Below the pieces are notes generated by a model. It saw only the letters and a program-made list of their open reading frames with translations. It searched no databases and was not told the DNA's origin. 46,907 nucleotides of DNA from an uncultured Anaerolineae bacterium. GTDB taxonomy: Bacteria; Chloroflexota; Anaerolineae; Anaerolineales; Villigracilaceae. Position numbers and translations under genes: made by a program. Position 1 is the first letter of the stretch; every line of letters starts with the position of its first letter. The stretch spans positions 1 to 46,907 of the forward strand of contig CAIWAX010000257.1 of NCBI GenBank assembly GCA_903910795.1, read 5' to 3'. Of the stretch, positions 34,184 to 43,015 are shown piece after piece.

Positions 34184-35509
34184 TCACTCGCTCAGCGGGC
34201 CGGTACGCTCATTCAGGATATCTATGGTGGTTTTCGCCAATTTTTCAGAATCGTGGCGCCAGGGATGTTCAATATCCAGCAGATCGGTGCCATAAATCGG
34301 ATATTTTTCTGCTGCTGAATCGATGTTGACCCATCCAATGCCTTCCGGCAGCGTTCCTTCATAGCGGTTATTGCAAACGATCACATCGAATAATTCTGCG
34401 CCGGTGTGTTCTTCGAGAGCCGCGATATGGTCGCTGACGCTGTATGCGCTGGTTTCCCCGGGCTGGGTGGCAATATTGACCGCATAGATCTTCAGCGCCC
34501 GGCTTGAGCGCAGCGCTGCCAGCAGATCGGGAACAAGGAGATTGGGGAGAATACTGGTGTACAGACTGCCTGGCCCGATAATGATCATATCCGCTGCCAG
34601 AATAGCCTGGATGACAGGCGGGTATGCGGGAGGATTGTTTGGCTCAAGGTAAACGCGCCGCACACGGCCTGGCATTTCTGGAATACTGCTTTCGCCCGTG
34701 ACCCGTACCTGGTTAAGTGAATAAGGAACCTGAACATCCGCGACCAGTTTGATATCATGCAAGGTGGCCGGCAGTACCCGGCCGTGAACGGAAAGTACCC
34801 GCCCAGATTCGGCGACTGCTTCCTCAAAGCTGCCTGTCACATCCACCAGGGCCGAGATAAACAGGTTCCCAAAGGAGTGACCGCCCAGGCCTGAATCGTC
34901 ATTGAATCGGTACTGAAATAACTGCGCCAGAAGCGCTTCATCATTGGAAAGCGCCGCCAGGCAGTTGCGGATATCACCGGGTGGCAGGATGCCGAGACTC
35001 TGCCGCAGTTTTCCAGATGAACCGCCATCATCCGCCACTGTGACAACAGCGGTCAGGTTATATGTGTAGTTCTTCAAACCGCGTAACAGCGTTGACATGC
35101 CGTGCCCGCCGCCCAGCACTACCACACGCGCACCACGGTCGCGGCGGCGGTAATCGGCAATTTGATCCACCAGGCGGCGATCTTTGCGCAAGAATGGATT
35201 TAACAGGGCCCGGTTCAATCCCCATAAACCCCAAACAACCAGGCCTAAACCGATCGCCAGAAAAATGATCACCCGCACTGGACGGGGAAAAAAGCGCAGT
35301 GTGGCGACATCCAGCACCGGGATCAATTCATCGCCCGATGTGGTTCGGTAAACGTCCAGCAGGAAATAGGCCAAACCCAGCCCAAGCAGGGTGATCCCGG
35401 CCAATACCAACCCTACCCAGCGCTTGACACCCAACCCCGGTACCAGCCAACGGAACATACTCTCAAATTCCTGCTTGATAGAATCAATCCAATTCGGAGG
35501 TCGGCGCAT
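34184..35509 (-). CDS. yvcK: YvcK/CofD-like protein with N-terminal membrane spans
   Basis: YvcK proteins bind UDP-N-acetylglucosamine and control cell shape and carbon flow. The soluble domain (about 127-435) shows VVVLGGGHGMSTLLRGLK, VVTVADDGGSSGKLR, ILPPGDIRNCLAALS, GHSFGNLFI and GPGSLYTSILPN. An unusual N-terminal extension has two membrane spans (about 28-50 and 75-100), absent in B. subtilis YvcK, suggesting membrane tethering. TATCAT lies 6 nt before ATG, a leaderless-type start. Only an ATTACG/CGTAAT hairpin (34124-34142) was seen downstream. Proximity to gap-pgk and a sugar kinase fits central carbon metabolism. Confidence 0.88.
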   Translation of the reverse strand: MRRPPNWIDSIKQEFESMFRWLVPGLGVKRWVGLVLAGITLLGLGLAYFLLDVYRTTSGDELIPVLDVATLRFFPRPVRVIIFLAIGLGLVVWGLWGLNRALLNPFLRKDRRLVDQIADYRRRDRGARVVVLGGGHGMSTLLRGLKNYTYNLTAVVTVADDGGSSGKLRQSLGILPPGDIRNCLAALSNDEALLAQLFQYRFNDDSGLGGHSFGNLFISALVDVTGSFEEAVAESGRVLSVHGRVLPATLHDIKLVADVQVPYSLNQVRVTGESSIPEMPGRVRRVYLEPNNPPAYPPVIQAILAADMIIIGPGSLYTSILPNLLVPDLLAALRSSRALKIYAVNIATQPGETSAYSVSDHIAALEEHTGAELFDVIVCNNRYEGTLPEGIGWVNIDSAAEKYPIYGTDLLDIEHPWRHDSEKLAKTTIDILNERTGPLSE

Positions 35510-35515
35510 AAAGTG

Positions 35516-35521
35516 ATGATA
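35516..35521 (-). promoter_or_regulatory. -10-like TATCAT for yvcK, leaderless-type
   Basis: On the minus strand TATCAT is followed by CACTTT and ATG (35509). It is one mismatch from TATAAT at the same spacing as the other leaderless-type starts. Confidence 0.4.
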
Positions 35522-35627
35522 GCAGTCTTCAAACCAGACGTCAACGCCAAACGGCGGTTCTGGAAGTGTATTTCGTCATGTTCCCGGATGGTAATCCGGA
35601 TTTTAGCACGGGATTATGGCTTTAGGA

Positions 35628-35633
35628 TATAAT
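35628..35633 (+). promoter_or_regulatory. -10 box TATAAT for the ROK gene, leaderless-type
   Basis: TATAAT is followed by TAACAT and ATG (35640). There is no ribosome site and no recognisable -35. Confidence 0.5.
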
Positions 35634-35639
35634 TAACAT

Positions 35640-36572
35640 ATGTCCATGATCATTGTGGTTGATATTGGTGGAACCCAAATTCGCGGCGCAGCCTACCGGC
35701 GAGGTAGCCTTGAGCCAGTTGAGATGCTGCGCACTCCTACCAAAGGTGAAGGCGCTGCTTTTGAGCGCATGTGCGCATTGATCCAATCGCTCTGGCCGCA
35801 GCATGAGAGCGTTGAAAAGATCGTGGTTGGATCGCCCGGGCCTCAAAACCCCGAAACTGGTATTATTTATTCTGCCCCCAATATCAAGGGTTGGGATAAT
35901 TTTCCGATTGTACCCGAATTGGAAAAGCGCTTTGGGGTTCAGGTAAAGATCGGGAATGATGCCAACCTGGCTGCCCTGGGCGAATGGCGTTTTGGCGCGG
36001 GTCAGGGTCACCACCATGTGATCTATTTGACCATCAGCACCGGGATCGGGGGCGGGGTGATCAATGACGGCCATCTGCTGCTTGGCGCCCGCGGGCTGGC
36101 AACCGAAATGGGGCATGTTACTGTCCTGCCAGGTGGGCCGATGTGTGGCTGTGGCCAGCAGGGTCATCTGGAGGCACTGGCCTCCGGGCCAGCGATTGCC
36201 CGGTATGTACATGAGCGGATCGCCAGCGGAGAAATTTCCAGCCTTCAGCATAAAGAAAAAATAACAGCCCACGATGTTTCCAAGGCTGCAGAATTGGGTG
36301 ACGCGCTGTCCATTCATGCTCTTGAGCGCGCGGGGAATTACATTGGCCAGGCTCTGGCTTCTTTCTTACATTTGTACAACCCCACTATCGTGATCTTTGG
36401 CGGTGGTGTTTCGTTCAGCGGAAAATTCTTGCTTGATCCTGTTAAGGCATCCCTTGAAAAGCATGTGATGGATGCTTCTTATCTTACTGATTTGAAGATT
36501 GCGCATGCCGCCCTGGGCGATAACGCCGGATTGATGGGCGCCCTGGCGCTTGGACTGCTGCCCGACAACTGA
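35640..36572 (+). CDS. ROK family sugar kinase (glucokinase-like)
   Basis: The 310-residue protein probably phosphorylates glucose or an N-acetyl sugar. It has the ATP-binding DIGGTQIRG (8-16), catalytic D107 in GNDANLAAL, TISTGIGGG, and the ROK zinc site: H159 in TEMGH and the cluster CGCGQQGHLE. In that cluster the third conserved Cys is His (H176), so the zinc site has two Cys and two His. The expected H-x-GH placement around H159 is kept. The ATG is leaderless-type. The organism thus has ROK kinase plus pfk and gap-pgk in this window, but the exact sugar is not certain. Confidence 0.87.
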   Translation: MSMIIVVDIGGTQIRGAAYRRGSLEPVEMLRTPTKGEGAAFERMCALIQSLWPQHESVEKIVVGSPGPQNPETGIIYSAPNIKGWDNFPIVPELEKRFGVQVKIGNDANLAALGEWRFGAGQGHHHVIYLTISTGIGGGVINDGHLLLGARGLATEMGHVTVLPGGPMCGCGQQGHLEALASGPAIARYVHERIASGEISSLQHKEKITAHDVSKAAELGDALSIHALERAGNYIGQALASFLHLYNPTIVIFGGGVSFSGKFLLDPVKASLEKHVMDASYLTDLKIAHAALGDNAGLMGALALGLLPDN

Positions 36573-36614
36573 CGATGCGCCTGACTCCCCCAGGCCGTAA
36601 TTCCATTATGGTAG

Positions 36615-36703
36615 TCCCGGTTCTCGAACGGGATGGGGAGACATTGCAGCACGGCGATTTTCGATCACGATGATCAGGAATCGCTGCTTTCTTTTACCTC
36701 CCC
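36615..36703 (+). ncRNA. Structured leader upstream of the aminotransferase gene, unrecognised
   Basis: Two adjacent hairpins. The first is TCCCG (36615-36619) with CGGGA (36629-36633). The second is closed by GGGGAG (36635-36640) and CTCCCC (36698-36703), with AGC/GCT, CGATT (36655-36659)/AATCG (36679-36683) and GATC/GATC inside. It ends 90 nt before the ATG. I recognise no riboswitch class; it may be a regulatory leader or a chance fold. Confidence 0.3.
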
Positions 36704-36793
36704 AATCTGACATGCAGGCTCATTGTCATTTTCCTGACTTTGAAATATTGTCGTTTCTATTTATCCATCTCAACCCCCAAAAAGGAGCATCTT

Positions 36794-38119
36794 ATGGAAC
36801 CCATGAAACTTCCTGGCCCCAAAGCCCATGCGCTGGTAAAGCGTGATTCTGCCGTTGTATCCCCATCTTACCCACGCGATTATCCGTTTGTGATGGATTA
36901 TGGTAAAGGATGCTGGGTTTGGGATGTGGATGGAAATAAATTCCTGGATTTTATGGCCGGGATTGCAGTTAACTCTACCGGGCATGCGCACCCGGAAGTG
37001 GTGAAAGCCATCCAGGAACAGGCCGAAAAGTTCCTGCATATTTCACCTGATTTCTATCATCCCAAGATGGTTGAATTGTCTGAAAAGCTGGATGAAATTG
37101 CCCCCATGCAGGAAGCCGCAACCGTCTTTCTGACAAACTCGGGCACGGAAGCAGTTGAAACAGCGCTTAAGTTGGCGCGTTATCATACCGGGCGTACCAA
37201 TTTTATTGGTTTTACCGGAGCCTTTCACGGGCGCACCATGGGCGCCATCACCATGACTGCCAGTAAAGCCATATATCACAGCGGTTTTTATCCTCTAATG
37301 AATGGGGTGGTGCATGCGCCTTATCCCAACCCCTACAGGCCAATCCTGGAACGCAAGCAGGGTGAAGATTATGGCGAAACCGTGGTGAGGTACATTGAAG
37401 AGCAAATCTTCCATCAAATTGTACCTGCCAACGAAGTTGCGGGTATTCTTGTTGAGCCCATCCAGGGTGAAGGCGGTTACATCGTTCCACCGGCAGGTTT
37501 TTTCCCGGCTTTGCGCACCTTGTGTGATAAATACGGCATCCTGTTATTGGCGGATGAGGTTCAAAGTGGCATGGGGCGCACCGGCAAATGGTGGGCAATC
37601 GAGAATTTTGGTGTTGAACCGGATATTTTCACCACTGCCAAAGGCATTGCCAGCGGCATGCCGTTGGGGGCCTGTGTGGCCAGGCGCACGGTCATGGATT
37701 GGGGCAAGGGAGCGCACGGTAACACCTACGGTGGCAATCCGCTGGCCTGTGCCGCTGCATTAAAGACCATTGAGTTGATCGAAAATCAGTATATGCAAAA
37801 TGCGGCCGAAACCGGTCAGTATGCCATTGACGCTCTGGAAGAAATCGCCGCGCGACATTCTTCCATCGGACAGGTGCGGGGGATCGGTATGATGATTGGC
37901 GTGGAATTTGTCAAACAACAGGATAGCAAGGAGCCGGACAGTGAACTGCGCGACAGGCTGGTTCAGAATGCCTTTGAACGAGGCCTGCTGTTGCTGGGCT
38001 GCGCCAAATCTGTCATCCGGATTGCTCCGCCGCTCAGCATGACCAGGTCGGAAATTGATGAAGGTCTGCTGATCTTTGAAGAAGCTCTCAATCTGGCCGA
38101 AAAAGAAATCGAAAACTGA
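36794..38119 (+). CDS. Class III PLP aminotransferase (4-aminobutyrate / ornithine type)
   Basis: The 441-residue pyridoxal-phosphate enzyme has SGTEA (116-120), FHGRTMGA, ADEVQSGMGRTG (D254) and the Schiff-base Lys K283 in TTAKGIASGMPLGA. It belongs to the group containing GABA, acetylornithine and related aminotransferases and some amino-acid racemases; the specific substrate cannot be assigned. AAGGAG precedes ATG 36794 by 6 nt, so the upstream 18 codons are rejected. It has its own terminator. Confidence 0.88.
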   Translation: MEPMKLPGPKAHALVKRDSAVVSPSYPRDYPFVMDYGKGCWVWDVDGNKFLDFMAGIAVNSTGHAHPEVVKAIQEQAEKFLHISPDFYHPKMVELSEKLDEIAPMQEAATVFLTNSGTEAVETALKLARYHTGRTNFIGFTGAFHGRTMGAITMTASKAIYHSGFYPLMNGVVHAPYPNPYRPILERKQGEDYGETVVRYIEEQIFHQIVPANEVAGILVEPIQGEGGYIVPPAGFFPALRTLCDKYGILLLADEVQSGMGRTGKWWAIENFGVEPDIFTTAKGIASGMPLGACVARRTVMDWGKGAHGNTYGGNPLACAAALKTIELIENQYMQNAAETGQYAIDALEEIAARHSSIGQVRGIGMMIGVEFVKQQDSKEPDSELRDRLVQNAFERGLLLLGCAKSVIRIAPPLSMTRSEIDEGLLIFEEALNLAEKEIEN

Positions 38120-38125
38120 TTTTCC

Positions 38126-38162
38126 AAAAAGCTCTTCCTGAATGTTTCAGGAAGAGCTTTTT
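38126..38162 (+). terminator. Strong intrinsic terminator after the aminotransferase
   Basis: A 17-bp perfect stem: AAAAAGCTCTTCCTGAA (38126-38142) pairs with the arm 38146-38162, which ends in TTTTT; loop TGT. Confidence 0.95.
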
Positions 38163-38232
38163 CTTATAGAAAACTTATGGGTATATGATAAATTCGTGTA
38201 AGTATTTTTATCCGTTTAAACTGGAGAGAAAA

Positions 38233-38430
38233 ATGAAAACAGCTTTGAGCATTTTGGGTGGTTTCCTGGTGTTGATTGGCATTGTCTGGATACTGCAGGG
38301 TATCAATATTTTGCCCGGAAGTTTTATGACCGGACAGATAAAATGGGCCATTAATGGCGCAATCAGTTTTGTGATCGGAGCCGGGTTGCTGATCTTTGCA
38401 AATCGTTCCCGGTTTGGCAAATCGAAATAA
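38233..38430 (+). CDS. 65-residue two-span membrane protein
   Basis: The protein opens MKTALSILGGFLVLIGIVWI and has two spans (about 5-24 and 37-57) around a LQGINILPGSFMTGQ loop, ending in basic residues. The loop with span pattern is seen in a widespread unnamed small-protein family. GGAGAG precedes ATG 38233 by 5 nt. It ends 5 nt before the convergent BaiN-type gene. Function unknown. Confidence 0.7.
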   Translation: MKTALSILGGFLVLIGIVWILQGINILPGSFMTGQIKWAINGAISFVIGAGLLIFANRSRFGKSK

Positions 38431-38435
38431 GAACC

Positions 38436-39764
38436 TTATACGCGTTGGTTGATGGGTTCTGTCATGCCCGCGCCAGCCAGCCAACCGGTTGTCCAGGCGT
38501 TTTGAAAGTTGAAGCCGCCAGTCAGCCCGTCGATATCGAGCACTTCCCCGGCAAAAAATAAACCGGGAACGAGCCGGCTTTGCATCGTTTTAAAATTGAC
38601 CTCATCCAGATTAACTCCGCCGCAAGTTACAAATTCATCTTTGAAGATGCCTTTGGCTTCTATCTGGTAACGGCCACAGGTTAGTTCCTCTGCCAGGCGG
38701 CGCATATTTAATTTGGAGACATCCGCCCAGTTTTGAAGTTCATCAATCCCCGCCGCCTCAGTTAATCTTTTCCAAAGGCGGATGGGGATTTTTTCAAACA
38801 CAGGGTGCGCGCCGGGCTTTTTCCGGTTATTCCCGGGTATATCCCTGTACTTGCGCAAATCTTCCATGACTTTATCTACCGAAAGTGGGGGCAGCCAGTT
38901 TACAACCAACCCGGCCTGGTAATCGTGTTCAAATAACCAGCGCGCACCCCAGGCTGATAGTTTCAGCGCAGCCGGGCCGCTCAAGCCCCAATGTGTAATG
39001 AGCAGCGGCCCGTTTTGGGTTGGAATCGGAGCTTTTTCGGAAAAATCAGCTTTTTCGAGACGCAAACTGGTTTCGCTGACAGCCAACCCGGCCAGATCGA
39101 TAATCCGTGGATCGGTGATCTTGAATGTAAACAGGGATGGCACCGGAGGTTCAATGTTGTGACCGAAGCGCCGGATCAGCCCCTGGCAAAAGGCCTCGCT
39201 GCCCGTAGCGAACAAAACCGAATGAGCCGCAAGCACCTGTTCGCGTTCCAGCGCGTCGCGGCGCAAACGAACAAGAAAGCGCGCACCCTGTTCGTCAAGT
39301 TCGGGACTGTGTTCAATATCCAGCAGGCTGGCCTGATTCCAAACCACCACACCTGCCCGGCGGCCTGCTTCTTCCAGACAATTGGCAATGGTGGTTGATG
39401 TGTCTGTCACGGGGAACATCCGCCCATCTGGTTCTGTTTTTAACTGCACGCCGCGCTGTTCAAACCAGTTGACAGTATCACGCGGCTGGAAGCGGCTGAA
39501 TGGCCCGCGCAGGGCCGCCCCGCCGCGTGGATAATAGGTTACCAGCCGGGCCGGGTCAAAGCACGCATGTGTCACATTGCAACGCTCGCCGCCCGAGATA
39601 ATGACTTTGCCCAGCGAACGGCGCGCCCGTTCAATGATCAATACTTTGAAGGGGGTTCCGGATTGGTTCGCCAGCTCGGCGCAGCGGATAGCAGCAAAAT
39701 AGCCCGCCGGGCCGCCTCCAATCACGATTACATCCCAAAAGCTTTCGGCTGTTTGATCCAGCAT
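38436..39764 (-). CDS. BaiN/HI0933-like NAD(P)/FAD-dependent oxidoreductase
   Basis: The 442-residue flavoprotein has an N-terminal FAD-binding fold (VIVIGGGPAGYFAA, 13-26), ISGGERCNVTHA, the central LLFTHWGLSGPAAL-type segment (LLITHWGLSGPAAL), and a C-terminal FAGEVLDIDGLTGGFNFQNAWTTGWLAG. These are hallmarks of the BaiN/YhiN group, of which one member acts on bile-acid intermediates; the general substrate is unknown. A GGAGAGGTG ribosome site (39777-39769) and a TATAAT box (39802-39797) lie upstream. It is divergent from the histidine kinase. Confidence 0.9.
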   Translation of the reverse strand: MLDQTAESFWDVIVIGGGPAGYFAAIRCAELANQSGTPFKVLIIERARRSLGKVIISGGERCNVTHACFDPARLVTYYPRGGAALRGPFSRFQPRDTVNWFEQRGVQLKTEPDGRMFPVTDTSTTIANCLEEAGRRAGVVVWNQASLLDIEHSPELDEQGARFLVRLRRDALEREQVLAAHSVLFATGSEAFCQGLIRRFGHNIEPPVPSLFTFKITDPRIIDLAGLAVSETSLRLEKADFSEKAPIPTQNGPLLITHWGLSGPAALKLSAWGARWLFEHDYQAGLVVNWLPPLSVDKVMEDLRKYRDIPGNNRKKPGAHPVFEKIPIRLWKRLTEAAGIDELQNWADVSKLNMRRLAEELTCGRYQIEAKGIFKDEFVTCGGVNLDEVNFKTMQSRLVPGLFFAGEVLDIDGLTGGFNFQNAWTTGWLAGAGMTEPINQRV

Positions 39765-39796
39765 ATTTCACCTCTCCAGTAAATGGGTTCCAATTC

Positions 39797-39802
39797 ATTA
39801 TA
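39797..39802 (-). promoter_or_regulatory. -10 box TATAAT for the BaiN-type gene
   Basis: TATAAT on the minus strand lies 32 nt before ATG 39764, giving a normal leader with a strong ribosome site, unlike the leaderless-type starts. Confidence 0.45.
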
Positions 39803-39983
39803 TTATGCCCCTGGTCACAAACATAGTGCTGCGCATATACTTCGCCAGGCTCATTATTATTCGTTTCATTAACTTTGTTCCAACATCGTTCTAACAATCC
39901 TGAAGGTGCCAGGTGATAAAATACAACATGATTATCTTTTTTGTATTCAAACATTACCCTGGAAAATTACGATCTTAAAACAC

Positions 39984-41534
39984 ATGCTTCCTGACTTCCG
40001 CATCCGACAACGCGATTACTTGCTAGAGATTACCCGCGCCATTACCCAGGAGCTGGATCTGCAGAAGGTGTTGAAGCGCATTTTGCGCATTTCCATCGAG
40101 ATGCTGGCGGGTCAGGCCGGCCTGATTGCTTTAAAAGAAAACGATGTCTGGAAAGTGGCTGCTGCGCACGGCATCCCGGCCGCCTTTCTGCGTTATCTCG
40201 AGCCTTTACTGGAGGATGAGAGCGTTTCCAACCTGGATGTGGAAGAACTCAACCGCATGTTGAAGGAGTTGACCTATACAGCCAGCCAGGGCTTGCTTAA
40301 CGGCACTGCCATTTCGCTGGTTGCACACCGGCAGGTGATTGGCGTTATTTTTATCTTTCGCTCCTATACCGATCTTTTTTCCAGCAATGACCAGCAGCTT
40401 CTGCAGTCTTTTGCGGATCAGGCCGCCATCGCGGTTTTTAACGCCAGGCTTTATAGCCAGGTGATTATTGAAAAACAGCGCCTGGATGCCCTGATTGACA
40501 GTGCCGCCGATGGCATTATTATTTTGAACGCCGATCACAGCATTGAACGTGTCAACGATGCTTTTGAGCGCATTTCGGGTCAGACTGATGAAGAAGTGCG
40601 CGGCAAACACCATGACCAGGTCATCACTTGGGCTCATAAACCGGACGGCCTGACGTTGGAACAGGCCGAAGCCAATGGCTGGCCGCTTACAACTAACGCA
40701 CATCTGTATGTCGAAGGCGACCTGAAACGGGCTGAGCCGCGTAATGTGCCAGTGGGCATTACATACGCTCCGCTGCTGACCCCCGATGGACAGGTGCGTA
40801 ACATCATTGTGACCGTGCGTGATATCACGCATTTCCGTAACGCTGACCAAATGAAAGCTACCTTCATTTCGATTGTCAGCCACGAATTAAAAACACCTGT
40901 TGCCTTGATCAAAGGCTATGCATCCACTCTGCGGCGTGATGACGCCCGTTGGGATAAGCACATTGTTCAAGATAGCCTGGCCGTTATCGAAGAAGAAGCA
41001 GATCATCTGACTCACATGATCGAAGACCTGTTGGATGCATCGCGGCTGCAGGCGGGTGGCTTGACCATGGTGCGCACAGATTTTTCACTGCCAGCCCTGG
41101 CGCAGCGCCTGGCTGAACGCTTCCAAACTCAGACCAAAAAACATACCCTGGTGGTGGATTTCCCGGCAAAATTCCCTGTCATCATGGCTGATGAAACCCG
41201 CATCGGACAGGTATTATCGAATTTGATTTCGAACGCCATCAAGTACTCCCCGAAGGGAGAAATCCGCATCGGTGGTGATGTCCGGCCTGAACAAATCATT
41301 GTCACAGTCAGTGATGAGGGGCCGGGCATCGATCCGCACGACATGCCGCACATTTTCGATCGTTTCTACCGGGCCGATACAGCCGTGCGCAAAACCAAAG
41401 GCGCAGGTTTGGGCCTGTATCTGGCCCGCGCAATTGTTGAAGCGCACGGTGGCCGCATCTGGCTTGACCCGCAACATGGGTCTGGCGCGCGGATTTGCTT
41501 TTCCCTGCCGATCGATACTTTCAGGGTACAATAG
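39984..41534 (+). CDS. Sensor histidine kinase with GAF and PAS domains
   Basis: The 516-residue kinase has no membrane span, so it senses cytoplasmic signals. Order: GAF (about 10-155), PAS (about 160-285, IDSAADGIIILNADHSIERVNDAFERISG), HisKA with H300 in VSHELKTPVALIKGY, and HATPase (about 400-512) with N-box SNLISNAIKYSPKG, DEGPGI and GLGLYLARAIVEAHGG. Start ATG 39984 (MLPDFRIRQRDYLLEITRAI) is preferred; the 26 codons upstream are not domain-like. No response regulator is adjacent, so it is an orphan kinase. The start has no clear ribosome site. Confidence 0.9.
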   Translation: MLPDFRIRQRDYLLEITRAITQELDLQKVLKRILRISIEMLAGQAGLIALKENDVWKVAAAHGIPAAFLRYLEPLLEDESVSNLDVEELNRMLKELTYTASQGLLNGTAISLVAHRQVIGVIFIFRSYTDLFSSNDQQLLQSFADQAAIAVFNARLYSQVIIEKQRLDALIDSAADGIIILNADHSIERVNDAFERISGQTDEEVRGKHHDQVITWAHKPDGLTLEQAEANGWPLTTNAHLYVEGDLKRAEPRNVPVGITYAPLLTPDGQVRNIIVTVRDITHFRNADQMKATFISIVSHELKTPVALIKGYASTLRRDDARWDKHIVQDSLAVIEEEADHLTHMIEDLLDASRLQAGGLTMVRTDFSLPALAQRLAERFQTQTKKHTLVVDFPAKFPVIMADETRIGQVLSNLISNAIKYSPKGEIRIGGDVRPEQIIVTVSDEGPGIDPHDMPHIFDRFYRADTAVRKTKGAGLGLYLARAIVEAHGGRIWLDPQHGSGARICFSLPIDTFRVQ

Positions 41535-41577
41535 ACCCGCTTTGCCGTAAAATCTCAAATATAAAACTGGAAATCTT

Positions 41578-42942
41578 ATGCCTCAGACCAAAATCTCCTG
41601 CCCACGCTGTCGCCAGATAATCCCTGCTCAGGTTGAACAGCTATTTGATGTTACCGCCGATCCAGCCTCCAAGCAGCGCTTGCTCGGACGCGTTTCAAAT
41701 TATGCTCACTGTTCATTCTGCGGATTTGAAGGTCCGCTCGCCACGCCAATCGTTTATCATGATAATGAAAAAGAACTTTTGTTGACCTATTTTCCGAGCG
41801 AATTGGGGCTTCCGGTCAATGAGCAGGAAAAACTCGTTGGCCCGCTGATGACTCAGATTATGAACCGCTTGCCGGCTGAAAAGAGGAAAGGTTACCTGCT
41901 GCGCCCGCAGAGCTTTCTAACCTTCCAGAGTATGATCGAAAGAATTCTCGAAAAGGATGGCGTAACCAAGGAGATGCTCGATGAGCAGCAGCAGCGGCTG
42001 AGCCTGATCCAGCGTCTGATGACAGCCAGCTCTCCGGAAGTGCGTACCTCGATCATCCAGCAGGAATCAGCCCAACTGGATGAAGCCTTCTTCGCTCTGT
42101 TTAACCGTCTGGCGGAAAGTGCGGCTGCCTCTGGTCAGGAGCAAGCCATGCAGGCTATGGCCGCCCTGCAACAGGAATTGCTGGCTAACTCTGAATACGG
42201 CCGCAAGCTTCAGGCGCAGGTGGGCGAACTTGAAGCCGCCGTAAAAACGCTGCAGGATGTTGGACAGGGGCTCACACGTGAAAAACTGCTCGAGATATTT
42301 GTTGCCGCCCCCAGCGATGCCCGCCTGCAGGCGCTGGTCAGCCTGACCCACAATGGATTGGATTATTCCTTCTTCCAGATTTTGACCGATAAGATCGAAA
42401 AATCCAGCGGAGAAGGACGTAAAAAGTTGGAAGACTTGCGCGCCAAGATCCTGGAGCTAAACAACCAGATTGATAAGGCTCTTGAAGAACAGATGAAGCA
42501 GGCTGACAGGCTGATAGAGACTCTGCTTGAAGCGCCCGATATCGCTAAGGCAACCGCTGAAAATATCGCAAATTTCCAGAACGAAGTTGTGATTCAAGTT
42601 CTTGAAACCAAGTTGCGTGATGCCCAACAAAAAAATGATAATGCGCGCATGCAGAAACTTCAGCAAGTTGTAGGCGTTTTGCAGGAAGCCAGCACGCCAC
42701 CAGAATTGGAAATTGTCAATGAATTGGTGGATGCCGCCGGGGATGACATTTCCCTTGCGCAAGCCTTGAAAGCCCATGAACAAGATCTAACTGAAGAGCT
42801 CACTGGGGTGATTATTTCGCTCATGCAGCAGGTTGAACAGCAAGGCAACGCCGACCCCAATTCAAAAGAAATCATCCGGCGCCTGGAAAAAGTGTACCGA
42901 GCGATTTTGAAGCGCTCCATGCAGAAAAATATACTGCAGTAG
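41578..42942 (+). CDS. CpXC-domain coiled-coil protein
   Basis: The 454-residue protein opens with a CpXC-type zinc domain (CPRC at 8-11 and CSFC at about 45-48, with the LFDVTADPASKQRLLGRVSNYAHC spacing typical of the family). The remaining 350 residues are helical and charged with likely coiled coils (for example ERILEKDGVTKEMLDEQQQRLSLIQ, GRKKLEDLRAKILELNNQIDKALEEQ). CpXC proteins are of unknown function and common in Chloroflexota. It begins 43 nt after the histidine kinase. A strong terminator follows. Confidence 0.8.
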   Translation: MPQTKISCPRCRQIIPAQVEQLFDVTADPASKQRLLGRVSNYAHCSFCGFEGPLATPIVYHDNEKELLLTYFPSELGLPVNEQEKLVGPLMTQIMNRLPAEKRKGYLLRPQSFLTFQSMIERILEKDGVTKEMLDEQQQRLSLIQRLMTASSPEVRTSIIQQESAQLDEAFFALFNRLAESAAASGQEQAMQAMAALQQELLANSEYGRKLQAQVGELEAAVKTLQDVGQGLTREKLLEIFVAAPSDARLQALVSLTHNGLDYSFFQILTDKIEKSSGEGRKKLEDLRAKILELNNQIDKALEEQMKQADRLIETLLEAPDIAKATAENIANFQNEVVIQVLETKLRDAQQKNDNARMQKLQQVVGVLQEASTPPELEIVNELVDAAGDDISLAQALKAHEQDLTEELTGVIISLMQQVEQQGNADPNSKEIIRRLEKVYRAILKRSMQKNILQ

Positions 42943-42960
42943 CGTTGGTTTTTTGCAAAT

Positions 42961-42996
42961 AAAAAGCGGCATCCGGTTTTGCGGATGCCGCTTTTT
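42961..42996 (+). terminator. Strong intrinsic terminator after the CpXC gene (bidirectional)
   Basis: AAAAAGCGGCATCCG (42961-42975), loop GTTTTG, CGGATGCCGCTTTTT (42982-42996): a perfect 15-bp stem with an A-run and a T-run, so it also serves the convergent FHA gene. Confidence 0.95.
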
Positions 42997-43015
42997 CATG
43001 TTTGTGCCAGATATT

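Noticed and set aside
35622-36317. A 231-codon minus-strand open frame
   Set aside because: It is antisense to the ROK kinase gene with intact motifs.
36615-36633. T-arm-like segment CCCGGTTCTCGAACGGGA suggesting a tRNA
   Set aside because: No acceptor, D or anticodon arm can be folded around it.
39928-39978. A 16-codon ORF upstream of the histidine kinase behind TAAAAT
   Set aside because: There is no ribosome site and the box is weak; it is easily expected by chance in AT-rich spacer.
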